The position numbers and the translations under genes were made by a program. Below, in pieces: positions 20,158 to 33,778 of a stretch of DNA of 43,551 bases (position 1 is the first letter of the stretch; each line of letters opens with the position of its first letter). Source of the DNA: Streptomyces sp. DSM 15324. Lineage in GTDB: Bacteria; Actinomycetota; Actinomycetes; Streptomycetales; Streptomycetaceae. The stretch is taken from contig NZ_KQ949045.1 of the NCBI RefSeq assembly GCF_001514285.1, positions 1-43,551 on the forward strand, written 5' to 3'. The notes under the pieces are model-generated. The model had not been told where the DNA came from. It ran no database searches and worked only from the letters and a program-made list of their open reading frames with translations.

Positions 20158-20161
<4 letters not shown>
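19715..20161 (-). CDS. Thioredoxin with N-terminal zinc ribbon (Trx2/TrxC type)
   Basis: A cytoplasmic thiol-disulfide reductant of 148 residues. An N-terminal zinc ribbon (CPHCGRTN and CGHCKQP) precedes the thioredoxin fold, whose active site is ATWCGPCRM and whose cis-proline loop is AVPTLLI. This layout is that of E. coli thioredoxin 2, which binds zinc and responds to oxidative stress. Its ATG overlaps the clpB stop by four bases (ATGA), tying its synthesis to the disaggregase. Its reductase partner is unclear because the reductase-like protein two genes downstream lacks a CxxC. Confidence 0.95.
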
Positions 20162-22787
<2,626 letters not shown>

Positions 22788-22797
<10 letters not shown>

Positions 22798-23195
22798 GGG
22801 GGTGTATCACTCCTCGTGCCGCGGCCGCGCAGGGCGGCTTCGAGCAGGCTGATGCGGTCGAGCAGATCGAGCACCAGACCGATGGATGCGTAGTTGAGGC
22901 AGAGTCCGGCGCGCAGCCGCTGGATACGGGCGAGAACCGCCGGGGCCGTGGGGTCGAACACCAGTCGCCCCGCAGAATCGCGCTCGGCGTCGACCAGGCC
23001 GAGGGCGACGAACCGGCGGATCAGATCGGGGTGGAGGCCCGAGCGGAGAGCCACGGCGGCCAGGGAGAGCCTGGGGACGGGCACGAGCGCGTACCGGACA
23101 GCCGTCGAGGCCGTGACGTCGGCGCCCGTTCGTACCGGACGGGCGCCCACGTCGGCCCGGCCGATGCCTCCCGCTCCCGCGGGTCGGTCGTTCAT
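22788..23195 (-). CDS. Chaperone modulator of the CbpM / MerR-like type
   Basis: A 135-residue protein with a MerR-like winged-helix core: YALVPVPRLSLAAVALRSGL, then HPDLIRRFVALGLVDAERD and LARIQRLRAGLCLNYASIGLVLDLLDRI, followed by a short basic tail. This pattern fits CbpM, which binds and restrains the J-domain of CbpA; HspR, the DnaK-operon repressor, has a similar fold. It sits directly after the cbpA-type gene (ATGA overlap at 23192-23195), the usual place for both. The lack of the common HspR operator upstream of dnaK favours CbpM. The N-terminal 40 residues are low-complexity. Confidence 0.75.
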
Positions 23196-24145
23196 CGCGT
23201 CCTCCTGGGGTCGAACGAGGAAGTGGCGGCGAGCTCCTCGAACAGTTCGCGCTCCCGGTCGCCGAGGGTGGAAGGCACCATGACGCGCAGTTCGGCGTAC
23301 AGGTCGCCGTTCGCGCCCCGCGGGTTCGGCATGCCCTCGCCGCGCAGCCGCAGTCGCCGGCCGCTGGACGAGCCCGCGGGCACCGTGACCTTCGCCGTGC
23401 CGCCGCCGGGTGTGGGCACCGGCACGGTCGCGCCCAGGGCCGCCTCCCACGGGGCGACCGGGACCTGGACGTGCACGTCACGGCCGTCCAGCCGGAAGCG
23501 GGGGTGGGGCTCGATGCGCACCCGCAGGTACAGGTCGCCCGCGGCGGCGTCACCGCGGCCCCGGCCACCCTCACCCGCCAGCCGGATGCGCTGCCCGTCG
23601 GTGACGCCCGGCGGCACGTCGACCTCGTACCGCCGCGGCCGCCCGGTGGGGCCGGCGAGCGTGACGGTGCGACGACCGCCTCGGTACGCCTCCTCGACGG
23701 TGAGCGGCAGTTCGGCCTCCTGGTCGGCTCCGGGGACGCCGCCTCGGGCGGCGCCGGCTCCGAACATGGAGCCGAGCAGGTCCTCGATGTCGACGCCCTC
23801 CGCGCCGAAGTCGTCACCGAAGCCGGTGGTGTACCGGACGCGAGGACCGCCCCCGCCTGCGGTCCTCCCACCGCGGAAGCTGCCGCCCGCTCCGGCCGCG
23901 ACCCGTTCGTCGAAGTCCTCGGGGATCTTGCGGAAGTCCTCGCCGAAGCGGTCGTAGCGGGCCCGGGTCCTGGGGTCGGACAGGACGCTGTATGCCTCGT
24001 TGAGGTCCTTGAAACGCTCCTCCGCCCCGGGGTCCTTGTTGACGTCCGGGTGGTACCTGCGGGCGAGTGTGCGATAGGCCTGCTGGATCTCGTCCTGGCT
24101 CGCGGTCCGCGACACGCCCAGCACCTGGTAGAAGTCCCTTGCCAT
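23192..24145 (-). CDS. DnaJ-family co-chaperone of CbpA type
   Basis: A 317-residue J-protein that delivers clients to DnaK and triggers its ATPase. The J-domain fills residues 1-70 with HPD at 32-34, followed by a Gly/Phe-rich linker (about 80-135) and two C-terminal beta domains with the client-binding segment LTVEEAYRGGRRTVTLAGP. The four CxxCxGxG repeats of class A DnaJ are absent, so it is class B (CbpA-like). It lies six bases after grpE and overlaps the modulator gene. The initiating ATG and MARDFYQVLGV start are standard. Confidence 0.93.
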   Translation of the reverse strand: MARDFYQVLGVSRTASQDEIQQAYRTLARRYHPDVNKDPGAEERFKDLNEAYSVLSDPRTRARYDRFGEDFRKIPEDFDERVAAGAGGSFRGGRTAGGGGPRVRYTTGFGDDFGAEGVDIEDLLGSMFGAGAARGGVPGADQEAELPLTVEEAYRGGRRTVTLAGPTGRPRRYEVDVPPGVTDGQRIRLAGEGGRGRGDAAAGDLYLRVRIEPHPRFRLDGRDVHVQVPVAPWEAALGATVPVPTPGGGTAKVTVPAGSSSGRRLRLRGEGMPNPRGANGDLYAELRVMVPSTLGDRERELFEELAATSSFDPRRTR

Positions 24146-24151
24146 TGCCGG

Positions 24152-24769
24152 TCACTCCCGCTTCGCGACCGTCACGGCGGCGGGCCTGAGCTGCCGTTCG
24201 CCGTCCCCGTAGCCGGGGCGCAGCACCTCGACGACGGTGCCCGGCGGGGCGTCGGGGTCCTGGACGACACCGACCACCTCGTGCCGGGCCGGGTCGAAGG
24301 CGACGCCGGTCTCCGCGTGCCGCGGGTAGCCGAGCAGTTCGAGGACGTTCACCGCCTGGTCGCGTACGGCCCGGACGCCCTCCACGATCGCACCCGGATC
24401 GGCGCCGGCGTGGGTCAGGGCGAGTTCGAGGTTGTCGAGGACGGGCAGGAAGGCGGCCGCCGTGCGGGACCGCTCGACCGCCCGTTCGCGCTCACGTTCC
24501 CTCGCGTGACGCTTGCGCAGGTTGTCGAGGTCGGCGAGCGCGCGCCGCCAGCGGTCCTCCAGTTCCTGGATCGCGGTCGTGTACGCCTCCTCGGCAGGCG
24601 CGGGGCCGGCGGCGTCGGGTCCGGGTTCGCCGGGTTCGCCGTTCGCCGCTCCGGACCGGGGTGGGCCCGGTGGGGGCAGATCCCCGCGAGGACCGGGTCC
24701 GGCGCCTTCCGGGACCTGTGCGCCTGGGTCCGACGCGGCCCGGTCGGGTTCCTGGGGGTGGGTGGGCAT
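24152..24769 (-). CDS. grpE: Nucleotide exchange factor GrpE
   Basis: A 205-residue exchange factor that releases ADP from DnaK. A disordered Pro/Gly/Glu-rich N-terminus (1-58) is followed by the long dimerisation helix (ELEDRWRRALADLDNLRKRH) and the C-terminal beta domain (GVAFDPARHEVVGVV, GTVVEVLRPGYGDGERQLRPAAVTVA). The core DLDNLRKR and the GY.....LRPA.V.V ending are diagnostic. It starts eight bases after the dnaK stop. Confidence 0.95.
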   Translation of the reverse strand: MPTHPQEPDRAASDPGAQVPEGAGPGPRGDLPPPGPPRSGAANGEPGEPGPDAAGPAPAEEAYTTAIQELEDRWRRALADLDNLRKRHARERERERAVERSRTAAAFLPVLDNLELALTHAGADPGAIVEGVRAVRDQAVNVLELLGYPRHAETGVAFDPARHEVVGVVQDPDAPPGTVVEVLRPGYGDGERQLRPAAVTVAKRE

Positions 24770-24777
24770 GGCGCGCC

Positions 24778-26679
<1,902 letters not shown>

Positions 26680-26969
26680 GAGGAACTCCTCCGGGTGCGG
26701 CGCCTGCGTCGACTCTCCGGATCGCAGGTGGGACCCCCCTGTCACCCCACCTGTGCGCACGGAAGGTCTGGACTACCCCAGGGTGACGAACCGGATCGCT
26801 CCACGCCTGCGCCTGACGGGTCAGGAATGCCGGGGTCCGGTCGCCCCACGAGGACGAGAGAAGGAACCCCCGCGTCTCCGTGGGCCGACCCGGGGAGCCA
26901 CGCCTCGGGTACGGCGCCCCGGAAACGGGTACGCGAAAAGCCGCTCGCCTCCGAAGAAGGAGTGATCCC
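26680..26969. promoter_or_regulatory. Divergent promoter region between the dnaK operon and the PucR-type regulator
   Basis: About 290 bp without a gene. An inverted repeat CAGGTGGG (26725-26732) / CCCACCTG (26746-26753) lies about 50-75 bp before dnaK and could be an operator or leader hairpin. No CIRCE or HAIR box is present. Ribosome-binding sequences are clear at both ends (GGAGGAG for dnaK, AAGGAG for the regulator). Confidence 0.45.
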
Positions 26970-28751
26970 ATGATCGGCAGTCGGGCGCCCAGCCTGTACC
27001 ACCGCTACTCCGACCGGAAGGGCGGCCTTCCGGAGGGCAGCGCCCGGCGGCGCCCCACGGCCGCGCCCGGGCGGTCCCGGCTGCCCGCTCCCACCGCAGC
27101 CGCCTCCGCCCTCCACGAACTGGTCGTGCTCTCCCGCGCCCAGTTCGACGCTCCGGACGAAGACGAGATCCTGCGCCTGGCCATGGATCACATAGGCGCC
27201 AGGGGCCCGTACAGCGCCGAGGCCGGATACCTCAAGGTGGGCGGCGACCTGGTCCCCAGCCCGAGGAACGGGCGAACACATGCCTCGGCCCTGGGCCGCA
27301 GGGTGTGGGAGCTGGCCGGGGAGGACGGCAAGGTGACCGTGCCCGGCCGACCCTGGGGCCGGGCACTGGCGCTACGCGGACCTGAGGGACTCCACGGCTA
27401 CCTCGTGGTCACGTCCCGCTCCCGGCCCACCCGGGCCGAGCGATCCCTGCTCGCGATGCTCGTCCGGCACACCGCTGCCGCGATGTCGGTCGCCTTCGCA
27501 CACCGCCGCCGACGCGAGGACGCGCGGGAGCTGCACCGGCTGAGGGAGGAACGCACAGCCCTCCAACGGCAACTGATCTCCGCGGTGGCCGAGCTGGGCT
27601 ACGAGCGAGCCGTCCACGCTCTCATGGCCGACGTCGCCGCCTCGGGTGGCGGCGAGGAAGCCGTCACCCGCGCGCTGTACGGGCTCACCGGACTTCCCGC
27701 GCTGGTCGAGGACCGTTTCGGTCGGCTGAGGTGCTGGACCGGCCCCGGCCGCCCCGTCCCCTATCCCGAACCGGACCCCGCGTACCACGACGAAACCCTG
27801 CACGCCGTCGCCCGTCAGGCCGGGCCGGTGCGGATCAGGGACCGGCTGATCACCCTGATCCGCCCGCACGGCGAGATCCTGGGCGTGCTGGCGCTGGTCG
27901 ACGCCCGCGACGAGGCCGACGAGCACACCGTCCTCGCGCTCGGACACGCCGCCACCTCGCTCGCCCTGGAGCTGACGCACCTGCGCAATCTGGCCGAGGT
28001 GGAGCTCAGGCTGCGCCGCGAGCTGGCCGACGACCTCCTGGCAGGGACGGACGAGCCGAGCGCCTACGCCCGGTCCGAGGCAGTCGGACACGACCTGCAC
28101 GGCAGCCACTACATCGTCGTGGTGCAGTGGTCGAACCGGACCGCGGACGATTCCTTCGCGCAGACCGTGGGTCGGGTGGCCGCCGCGGTGGGCATGCGCT
28201 CGTTGCTGACCCGCCGCTCCGACCACGTCGTCCTCATCGCCGGCGACAGGCCGCACGCGCGCGCGTTGTACGAGGCGCTCGCCCGGGAGAACGGGACACG
28301 GTCAGGGACGATCGGGGTGAGCGCCCCTTGCGACTCCGTGGACGACATCCCCCACCACTACGAGGAGGCGCAGCGCGCCCTGGACGTGCGCCGCCACTCC
28401 CTCGAGCGCTACGGCACCTCGTTCTTCGACGAGCTCGGTCTCTACCGCATCCTGGGGCCCGGCAGCGGTCACGAGGAACTGCAGACGTTCGTCCAGGAAT
28501 GGCTCGGGCAGCTCATCGACTACGACTCCCGGCACCACGCGACCATGGTCGAGACCCTCTCCCGGTACTTCGACTGCGGCGGCAACTACGACGAGACCGC
28601 CGACTCCCTCACGATCCACCGCAGCACGCTGCGCTACCGGCTCCAGCGCATCCGCGACATCAGCGGCCACGACCTCGCGGACGTCGAGGACCGTCTGAAC
28701 CTCCAGGTGGCGACCCGGGTGTGGAAGATCGTGCTGGGCGGACCGGGCTGA
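26970..28751 (+). CDS. PucR/CdaR-type transcriptional regulator with GAF domain
   Basis: A 593-residue regulator. The N-terminal third holds a GAF-like sensor region (about 38-180, beginning LHELVVLSRAQF) and a short coiled segment near 185-205. The centre is a second sensor-like region followed by the CdaR GGDEF-like domain (LRRELADDLLAG, then HYIVVVQWSN). The C-terminus is the PucR helix-turn-helix: TLSRYFDCGGNYDETADSL and HRSTLRYRLQRIRDISGHDL. The ATG at 26970 has AAGGAG eight bases upstream. It is divergent from the dnaK operon with a shared 290-bp promoter region, so it may control that operon, itself, or both. The sensed ligand cannot be told. Confidence 0.88.
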   Translation: MIGSRAPSLYHRYSDRKGGLPEGSARRRPTAAPGRSRLPAPTAAASALHELVVLSRAQFDAPDEDEILRLAMDHIGARGPYSAEAGYLKVGGDLVPSPRNGRTHASALGRRVWELAGEDGKVTVPGRPWGRALALRGPEGLHGYLVVTSRSRPTRAERSLLAMLVRHTAAAMSVAFAHRRRREDARELHRLREERTALQRQLISAVAELGYERAVHALMADVAASGGGEEAVTRALYGLTGLPALVEDRFGRLRCWTGPGRPVPYPEPDPAYHDETLHAVARQAGPVRIRDRLITLIRPHGEILGVLALVDARDEADEHTVLALGHAATSLALELTHLRNLAEVELRLRRELADDLLAGTDEPSAYARSEAVGHDLHGSHYIVVVQWSNRTADDSFAQTVGRVAAAVGMRSLLTRRSDHVVLIAGDRPHARALYEALARENGTRSGTIGVSAPCDSVDDIPHHYEEAQRALDVRRHSLERYGTSFFDELGLYRILGPGSGHEELQTFVQEWLGQLIDYDSRHHATMVETLSRYFDCGGNYDETADSLTIHRSTLRYRLQRIRDISGHDLADVEDRLNLQVATRVWKIVLGGPG

Positions 28752-29058
28752 TGCCTCGGCCGGAACGATCGCGAGCCTGCGCACCACGTCGGGCATCCGC
28801 GTGTAGGTGGCGGGCTGGATCAGGGGTCCGGCCGATGGGATGCCGGTCGACCCGGCCGATCGCGCCGGGAACCGCGCGACAGGCGCCGTCAGCGGGCCGC
28901 TGCCCACCTGGGCCCTGCCCACCAAGGCCCTGCCCACCTGGGATCCGACCGTACGCCTGCACCTGCCGGCAGGGGCCAGCGTGTCACGCGGCGTCGGTGT
29001 CACCTCGGGGCATCCTGTGAGCACTCGCGATCGCGGGGGCGGACAACCAGAGGGAGCC
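28752..29058. other. Gap of 307 bp with a short tandem repeat
   Basis: No convincing gene. At 28900-28944 a 15-bp unit is repeated three times in tandem: CTGCCCACCTGGGCC, CTGCCCACCAAGGCC and CTGCCCACCTGGGAT. The gap presumably contains the promoter of the membrane-protein gene, whose ribosome-binding site AGGGAG sits just before 29059. In the upstream frame the repeat would read Leu-Pro-Thr-Trp-Ala-like units, but the better start is downstream of it. Confidence 0.5.
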
Positions 29059-30183
29059 ATGCGGGTGTCGTCACAGGACCGTACGGTCGTGGCTCTTCTG
29101 GCGGATCCGGATGCGCCGACGGATATCGCGCAGCGCATGGCCCGGACGCTTCCTGATCGGCTCGCCGCCAGGTCGGGCCGGGGACGACGATTCGACGTCG
29201 ACGTGGTGAGTGAGCCCTTCACCGCAGGGGCCGAGGACCCGGCCACCTTGATGCACCGGATCATGGACCGCGGTGGTGACGGGGACTGGGACATCGTCGT
29301 GGCCCTCACCGACCTTCCGCTGCACTCACAGGGGCGCAAGCTCGTGGTGGACCTGAGTCACGAACACGGCTTGGCGCTGCTGTCTCTTCCCTCGCTCGGG
29401 GGGTTCCGGCTCCAGACGAGGGCCCGGCAGGCCGTGGAAGAAGCCGTGCTCAGTCTGGTGGGCCCGCTGGCCACGGGGGCTGAGGGGCATCCGGGAAGTC
29501 AGCCGCTCGGGGGGCCCTTCATCGGTCGTCTCACGCCCGTGCGTGAGGGCCGGGTCGGTGAGGAGGAGATCGCCGATCTGCGGTACGTCGTCAGTGGGCC
29601 GCGCGGTTATGTGAGGGTGCTCCTCGGCATGGTCCGCGCCAACCGGCCGTGGCGCTTGGTGCCGGGCTTGTCGAAAGCCCTGGCCGCCGCACTCGCCACG
29701 GGAGCAGTCGCCACCGTGAACTCCACCATCTGGAACCTGGCCGCCTACCTGAGCACGCCAAGGCTGGTGATCGCCACCGTCGGGTCCGTCGCTCTCATGA
29801 TCGGCTGGCTGATCGTGGACGCGGACCTGTGGCATCGAACGGATCAGGTTTCGCCCGAGGCGAGGAAGCGGACGGCTCTGTACAACGCCTCCACGGTCGT
29901 GACCGTGGGTATCGGGGTGATCGTCTGTTACGTGGGCTTGGTCGTCATCAACCTGGTGTGGGCGCTGTTCATCCTCAACCGCCAGGTGTTCGCCTCCACG
30001 ACACGAACCCCGCTGAACGCCACCGAATACTGGACGCTGGCCTGGTTCGTCGCTTCGGTCGCCACGGTGGGCGGCGCTCTGGGATCGGGCCTGGAGAGCG
30101 ACGAGGCGATCCGGGCAGCCGCCTACTCCAAGCGCGAGCAGGAGCGTCGCAGCGTGCTGTTGCAGGACGACCACGGCGACTAG
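29059..30183 (+). CDS. Membrane protein of unknown function, four predicted helices
   Basis: A 374-residue protein I do not assign to a named family. The N-terminal half (about 1-190) is soluble and looks alpha/beta: VVALLADPDAPTDIAQRMA, FDVDVVSEPF, WDIVVALTDLPLHS and a RKLVVDLSHEHGLALLSLPSLG strand-turn. The C-terminal half has four hydrophobic stretches: about 202-228 (AAALATGAVATVNSTIWNLA), 236-257 (VIATVGSVALMIGWLIVD), 278-307 (TVVTVGIGVIVCYVGLVVIN) and 332-350 (LAWFVASVATVGGALGSG), followed by a charged tail. The ATG at 29059 has AGGGAG upstream. It is followed after 243 bp by a dehydrogenase gene. Confidence 0.8.
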   Translation: MRVSSQDRTVVALLADPDAPTDIAQRMARTLPDRLAARSGRGRRFDVDVVSEPFTAGAEDPATLMHRIMDRGGDGDWDIVVALTDLPLHSQGRKLVVDLSHEHGLALLSLPSLGGFRLQTRARQAVEEAVLSLVGPLATGAEGHPGSQPLGGPFIGRLTPVREGRVGEEEIADLRYVVSGPRGYVRVLLGMVRANRPWRLVPGLSKALAAALATGAVATVNSTIWNLAAYLSTPRLVIATVGSVALMIGWLIVDADLWHRTDQVSPEARKRTALYNASTVVTVGIGVIVCYVGLVVINLVWALFILNRQVFASTTRTPLNATEYWTLAWFVASVATVGGALGSGLESDEAIRAAAYSKREQERRSVLLQDDHGD

Positions 30184-30426
30184 CGGGTGGGTTTCGCGTC
30201 GGGGACCGAGGGGGACCCGGACAAAACGCCGTGGGAGCGCCGAAGCACCGGAGCGCCGAAGCGCCGCCCGGCGGGGACCGGCGGCGAGACGACCGTTCCA
30301 CCTGATCCAGGTGAACGGCCCGCAAAGGCGTGCCGGAGCCCAGGACGCCGTCACAGAACTTCCGAGAGTCCGGCTCCTTGCGCCTCTTCCATCACGGCCA
30401 TGCTCGCGACACCAAGGGAAGTCACC

Positions 30427-31602
<1,176 letters not shown>

Positions 31603-31644
31603 GAGACCCGGGGCCGCCGTGCCCCCCCTGCCTCCCCTGGACCG

Positions 31645-31682
31645 GTCCGGGGGACGGGCGGCGATCTGCCCGTCCCCCGGAC
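31645..31682. terminator. Strong hairpin terminator after the dehydrogenase gene
   Basis: A perfect 15-bp inverted repeat: GTCCGGGGGACGGGC at 31645-31659 with its complement at 31668-31682, loop 8 nt. It ends the dehydrogenase transcript and would also stop any transcript from the SARP remnant on the other strand. Confidence 0.85.
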
Positions 31683-31683
31683 G

Positions 31684-32110
31684 ACTCGTTCAGCCGCTGC
31701 CGCTGGCTGTCCGCGTACTCGCCCCGGATACCGGCCAACGCCGCCCCCCGCCACAGAGCCAGCGCATCACCCAGGCACGTCGCCGCGCCTTGTGCGTCTC
31801 CCGCCCCCCGCGCCCGCTCGGCCCGGGCGAACAGCTCCCGGAAGACGCTCAGATCCAGCTCGCCCGGCGAAGTGAGCTGATAGCCGTCCCCCGCGGCACG
31901 GATCATGGACGACGACGTGTCCCCGGCGGGCTCCAGCACCTTCCGGAGCCGGTGAATGCAGGTACGCAGGATGCCGCGCGCGGAGGCCGGCGCTTCGGTC
32001 CCCCACACCGCGTCGACCCCGGCCTCGGGCACGTGTCTGGACGTCACCGAGATGTCCACCGCCGACAACGCCCGGCTGCAGATCCGGTCCTGCACCGGTA
32101 CGGCCGACCA
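31684..32110 (-). pseudogene. Remnant of a SARP/AfsR-family regulator
   Basis: Minus-strand sequence recognisable as the C-terminal part of a SARP DNA-binding domain plus the start of the bacterial transcriptional activation domain: AGVDAVWGTEAPASARGIL, RTCIHRLRKVLEPAGD, IRAAGDGYQLTSPGELDLSVF, LFARAERARGAGDA and LGDALALWRGAALAGIRGEY. The family N-terminus (a FxxLGPL-type strand and the GPRQRALLA helix) is missing, and similarity stops abruptly near RQRLNES, short of the family's 250 or more residues. No ribosome-binding site or credible start is seen. It is best read as a decayed regulator. Confidence 0.65.
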
Positions 32111-32170
32111 GCAGTTCCACCTGCCGGTCTGACCCGGTCTCGTCTCCTCGCGGCTTCCTGTACTCCTGCC

Positions 32171-32512
32171 GTGCCTGATGCGTCGAACCTCTTCCACCTC
32201 TCGTCCGTGCTCAACCGGCGGTCGATCGCCCGGCATGGCCTGGACTGGGCCCGCATGGGCGCCGCCCGGGGAATCGCCGGCAGCCGCCAGCCAGAGGTGG
32301 AAGGGGTCTTCGTCTGTCGGGGTGAGGAAGAAGTACGGTTCTTCCTTCGGATCAACAACACCGGTGGGCCGGTCGATCTCTGGTCCGTGGACGGCATCGA
32401 CGAGGGGTTGCTCCTCGACAACGGCAACGGCTTCGTCCATCTCCCCTCCCGCATACCAGCCGAGCGAGTCCGGCTGGTGCGAGCAGACCTTCCCGCTCAG
32501 CACGATTTCTGA
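32171..32512 (+). CDS. Small conserved-looking hypothetical protein
   Basis: A 113-residue product beginning at GTG 32171. It does not look like a shadow: composition is balanced and it has a compact pattern, SNLFHLSSVLNRRSIARHG, LDWARMGAARGIAGS, VEGVFVCRGEEEVRFFLRIN and VDLWSVDGIDEGLLLDNGNG followed by IPAERVRLVRADL. That pattern resembles short Streptomyces hypotheticals of an ADP-ribosyltransferase-like 'stay-on-door' style (residues H..S..R..I..HG), a resemblance I cannot confirm. It lies between two decayed genes, with no obvious partner. Function unknown. Confidence 0.65.
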   Translation: MPDASNLFHLSSVLNRRSIARHGLDWARMGAARGIAGSRQPEVEGVFVCRGEEEVRFFLRINNTGGPVDLWSVDGIDEGLLLDNGNGFVHLPSRIPAERVRLVRADLPAQHDF

Positions 32513-32629
32513 GTCCGCCGGGCGAGACGGCAGGGGCCCGGTTACTCGCGTGAGACGGTGTGCGAGTGGCGGGCCCTGTTCCTCCGTCCGGCACGGCACG
32601 ACAGCCTGTTCGCCGCCCTGGACGGCCGG

Positions 32630-33334
32630 TCACGAAGCGGCTGCCGCGTCACCCCCGCTTCCACTTGTTCCACCTGAGCGGACAAGGGGTTGGGGCGACG
32701 GTGAAGGTTCGGACACCGTCATCCGGAGCAGGGGCAGCGAGGCGACGAGGGTGCCGAGCGCCAGGACGAGGCCGAGCACCCCGGCCCCTGCGGTGTCGAG
32801 CACGGCGCCGACGGCCAGGGGCCCGGTGCCGGTGCCCAGGGCGCCGGCGCCGCTGAGGGAGGCGACCAGGCGTCCGGTCGGGTCGATGAGCGCCGCGGCG
32901 GCCAGCATCTGCACCAGGACGGCCAGTTGGCAGGCCTGCCGGAGGACGGCCGCCACGGTGAAGAGCACCGGGTCGTGGGTGAGGATCAGGCCCGCCATCG
33001 CGAGGGCCTGTGCCATGACGAAGGCGGCCATGGACCGCAGGCGCCCGAAGCGCCGCGCCGCCACCGGACCCACCACCGCGCCGACGAGCGCCACGACGCT
33101 CGAGACCGCGAGGACGGCCGATACGGCCGAGGGCGACATCCCGGTGTGCTGACGGCCCAGGACCGAGGCGTACGACCACGCGCCCTGGGTGACGGTCCAC
33201 AGGAGCGCGGTCCCCAGGAGCAGGACCGCCGTCGGCCTGACACCGGTGGTGCCTCCCGTACCGGCGGAGGCGGCACCCTGCGCCGCGGGCCCGTCCGGGA
33301 GCCGGCGCACCAGGGGCCAGGCGGCGAGACCTGA
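32630..33334 (-). pseudogene. MFS transporter, C-terminal half only
   Basis: Minus-strand sequence of a major facilitator C-terminal bundle: a loop LAAWPLVRRLPDGP, then helices AVLLLGTALLWTVTQGAW, VSAVLAVSSVVALVGAVVGP with ARRFGRLRSM, AALIDPTGRLVASLSGAG, and VLGLVLALGTLVASLPLL, ending at the natural stop (32630). About six helices are present where twelve are expected. Upstream in frame there is a stop at 33335-33337 and only a GTG in the middle of the family alignment, so the 5' half is gone. Homology breaks near 33330, exactly where a TetR fragment begins on the other strand. Confidence 0.8.
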
Positions 33335-33549
33335 TCAGCGAGGCCGCCGAGCGCGCCGGGCACGAGCTCGCCCAGCCCGCCGAGACGATCGCGAGGTTCT
33401 TCCTCGCGGGCTTCGACGGGCTGACGATGCGGCACCTCTCCCTGCCGGACGAGGAGGCCGAGAGGGTCTGTCTGCGGGCCCTGATCTCCGCCGTGCTGGC
33501 CATGGCCCGAGGTCGCCCCGGGCGCGGAGCGTCCAGAACACCGCGGTGA
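33331..33549 (+). pseudogene. TetR-family regulator, C-terminal fragment
   Basis: About 72 codons read plus-strand from LISEAAERAGHELAQ through AETIARFFLAGFDGLTMRHL and DEEAERVCLRALISAVLAMA to a stop at 33547-33549. This matches the last helices of a TetR ligand-binding domain; the helix-turn-helix and most of the domain are missing, and there is no start codon with a ribosome-binding site. It abuts the truncated MFS gene head to head, the layout left when a divergent regulator/transporter pair loses both 5' halves in one deletion. Confidence 0.7.
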
Positions 33550-33613
33550 GGGGCTGGGCCGGCCTCGCGGCAGGCGAGCCGGTCACCCGGCCGGTGGGCC
33601 GGTCACTCGGCCC

Positions 33614-33704
33614 GCTCGGGCCCAGCCGAGTCACCCGGCAGGCGACCCGGTCACCCCGCCGGCTCGGGCCCAGCCGAGTCACCCGGCCGGCTCGGGCCCA
33701 GCCG
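33614..33704. repeat. Direct repeats of a GC-rich 26-bp unit
   Basis: The unit beginning GCTCGGGCCCAGCCGAG occurs in full at 33614-33639 and 33662-33687, with a shortened third copy (GCTCGGGCCCAGCCG) at 33690-33704, separated by CACCCGGC-like words. It fills the 229-bp gap between the TetR fragment and the alpha-galactosidase stop, in which I see no gene. Confidence 0.75.
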
Positions 33705-33778
33705 TTGTCGTGACCCCGGGGGCGCCTGCGACGGCGCTGCTGTCGTCGCCTACGCCGCGCCCCCGTGCGGTGCCGTCG

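Noticed and set aside
26680..26969. HAIR or CIRCE heat-shock operator before dnaK
   Set aside because: Neither CTTGAGT-N7-ACTCAAG nor TTAGCACTC-N9-GAGTGCTAA, or a near match, is present.
33614..33704. CRISPR-like repeat
   Set aside because: Only two and a half copies, spacers of 2-22 bp that repeat the same words, and no cas genes.
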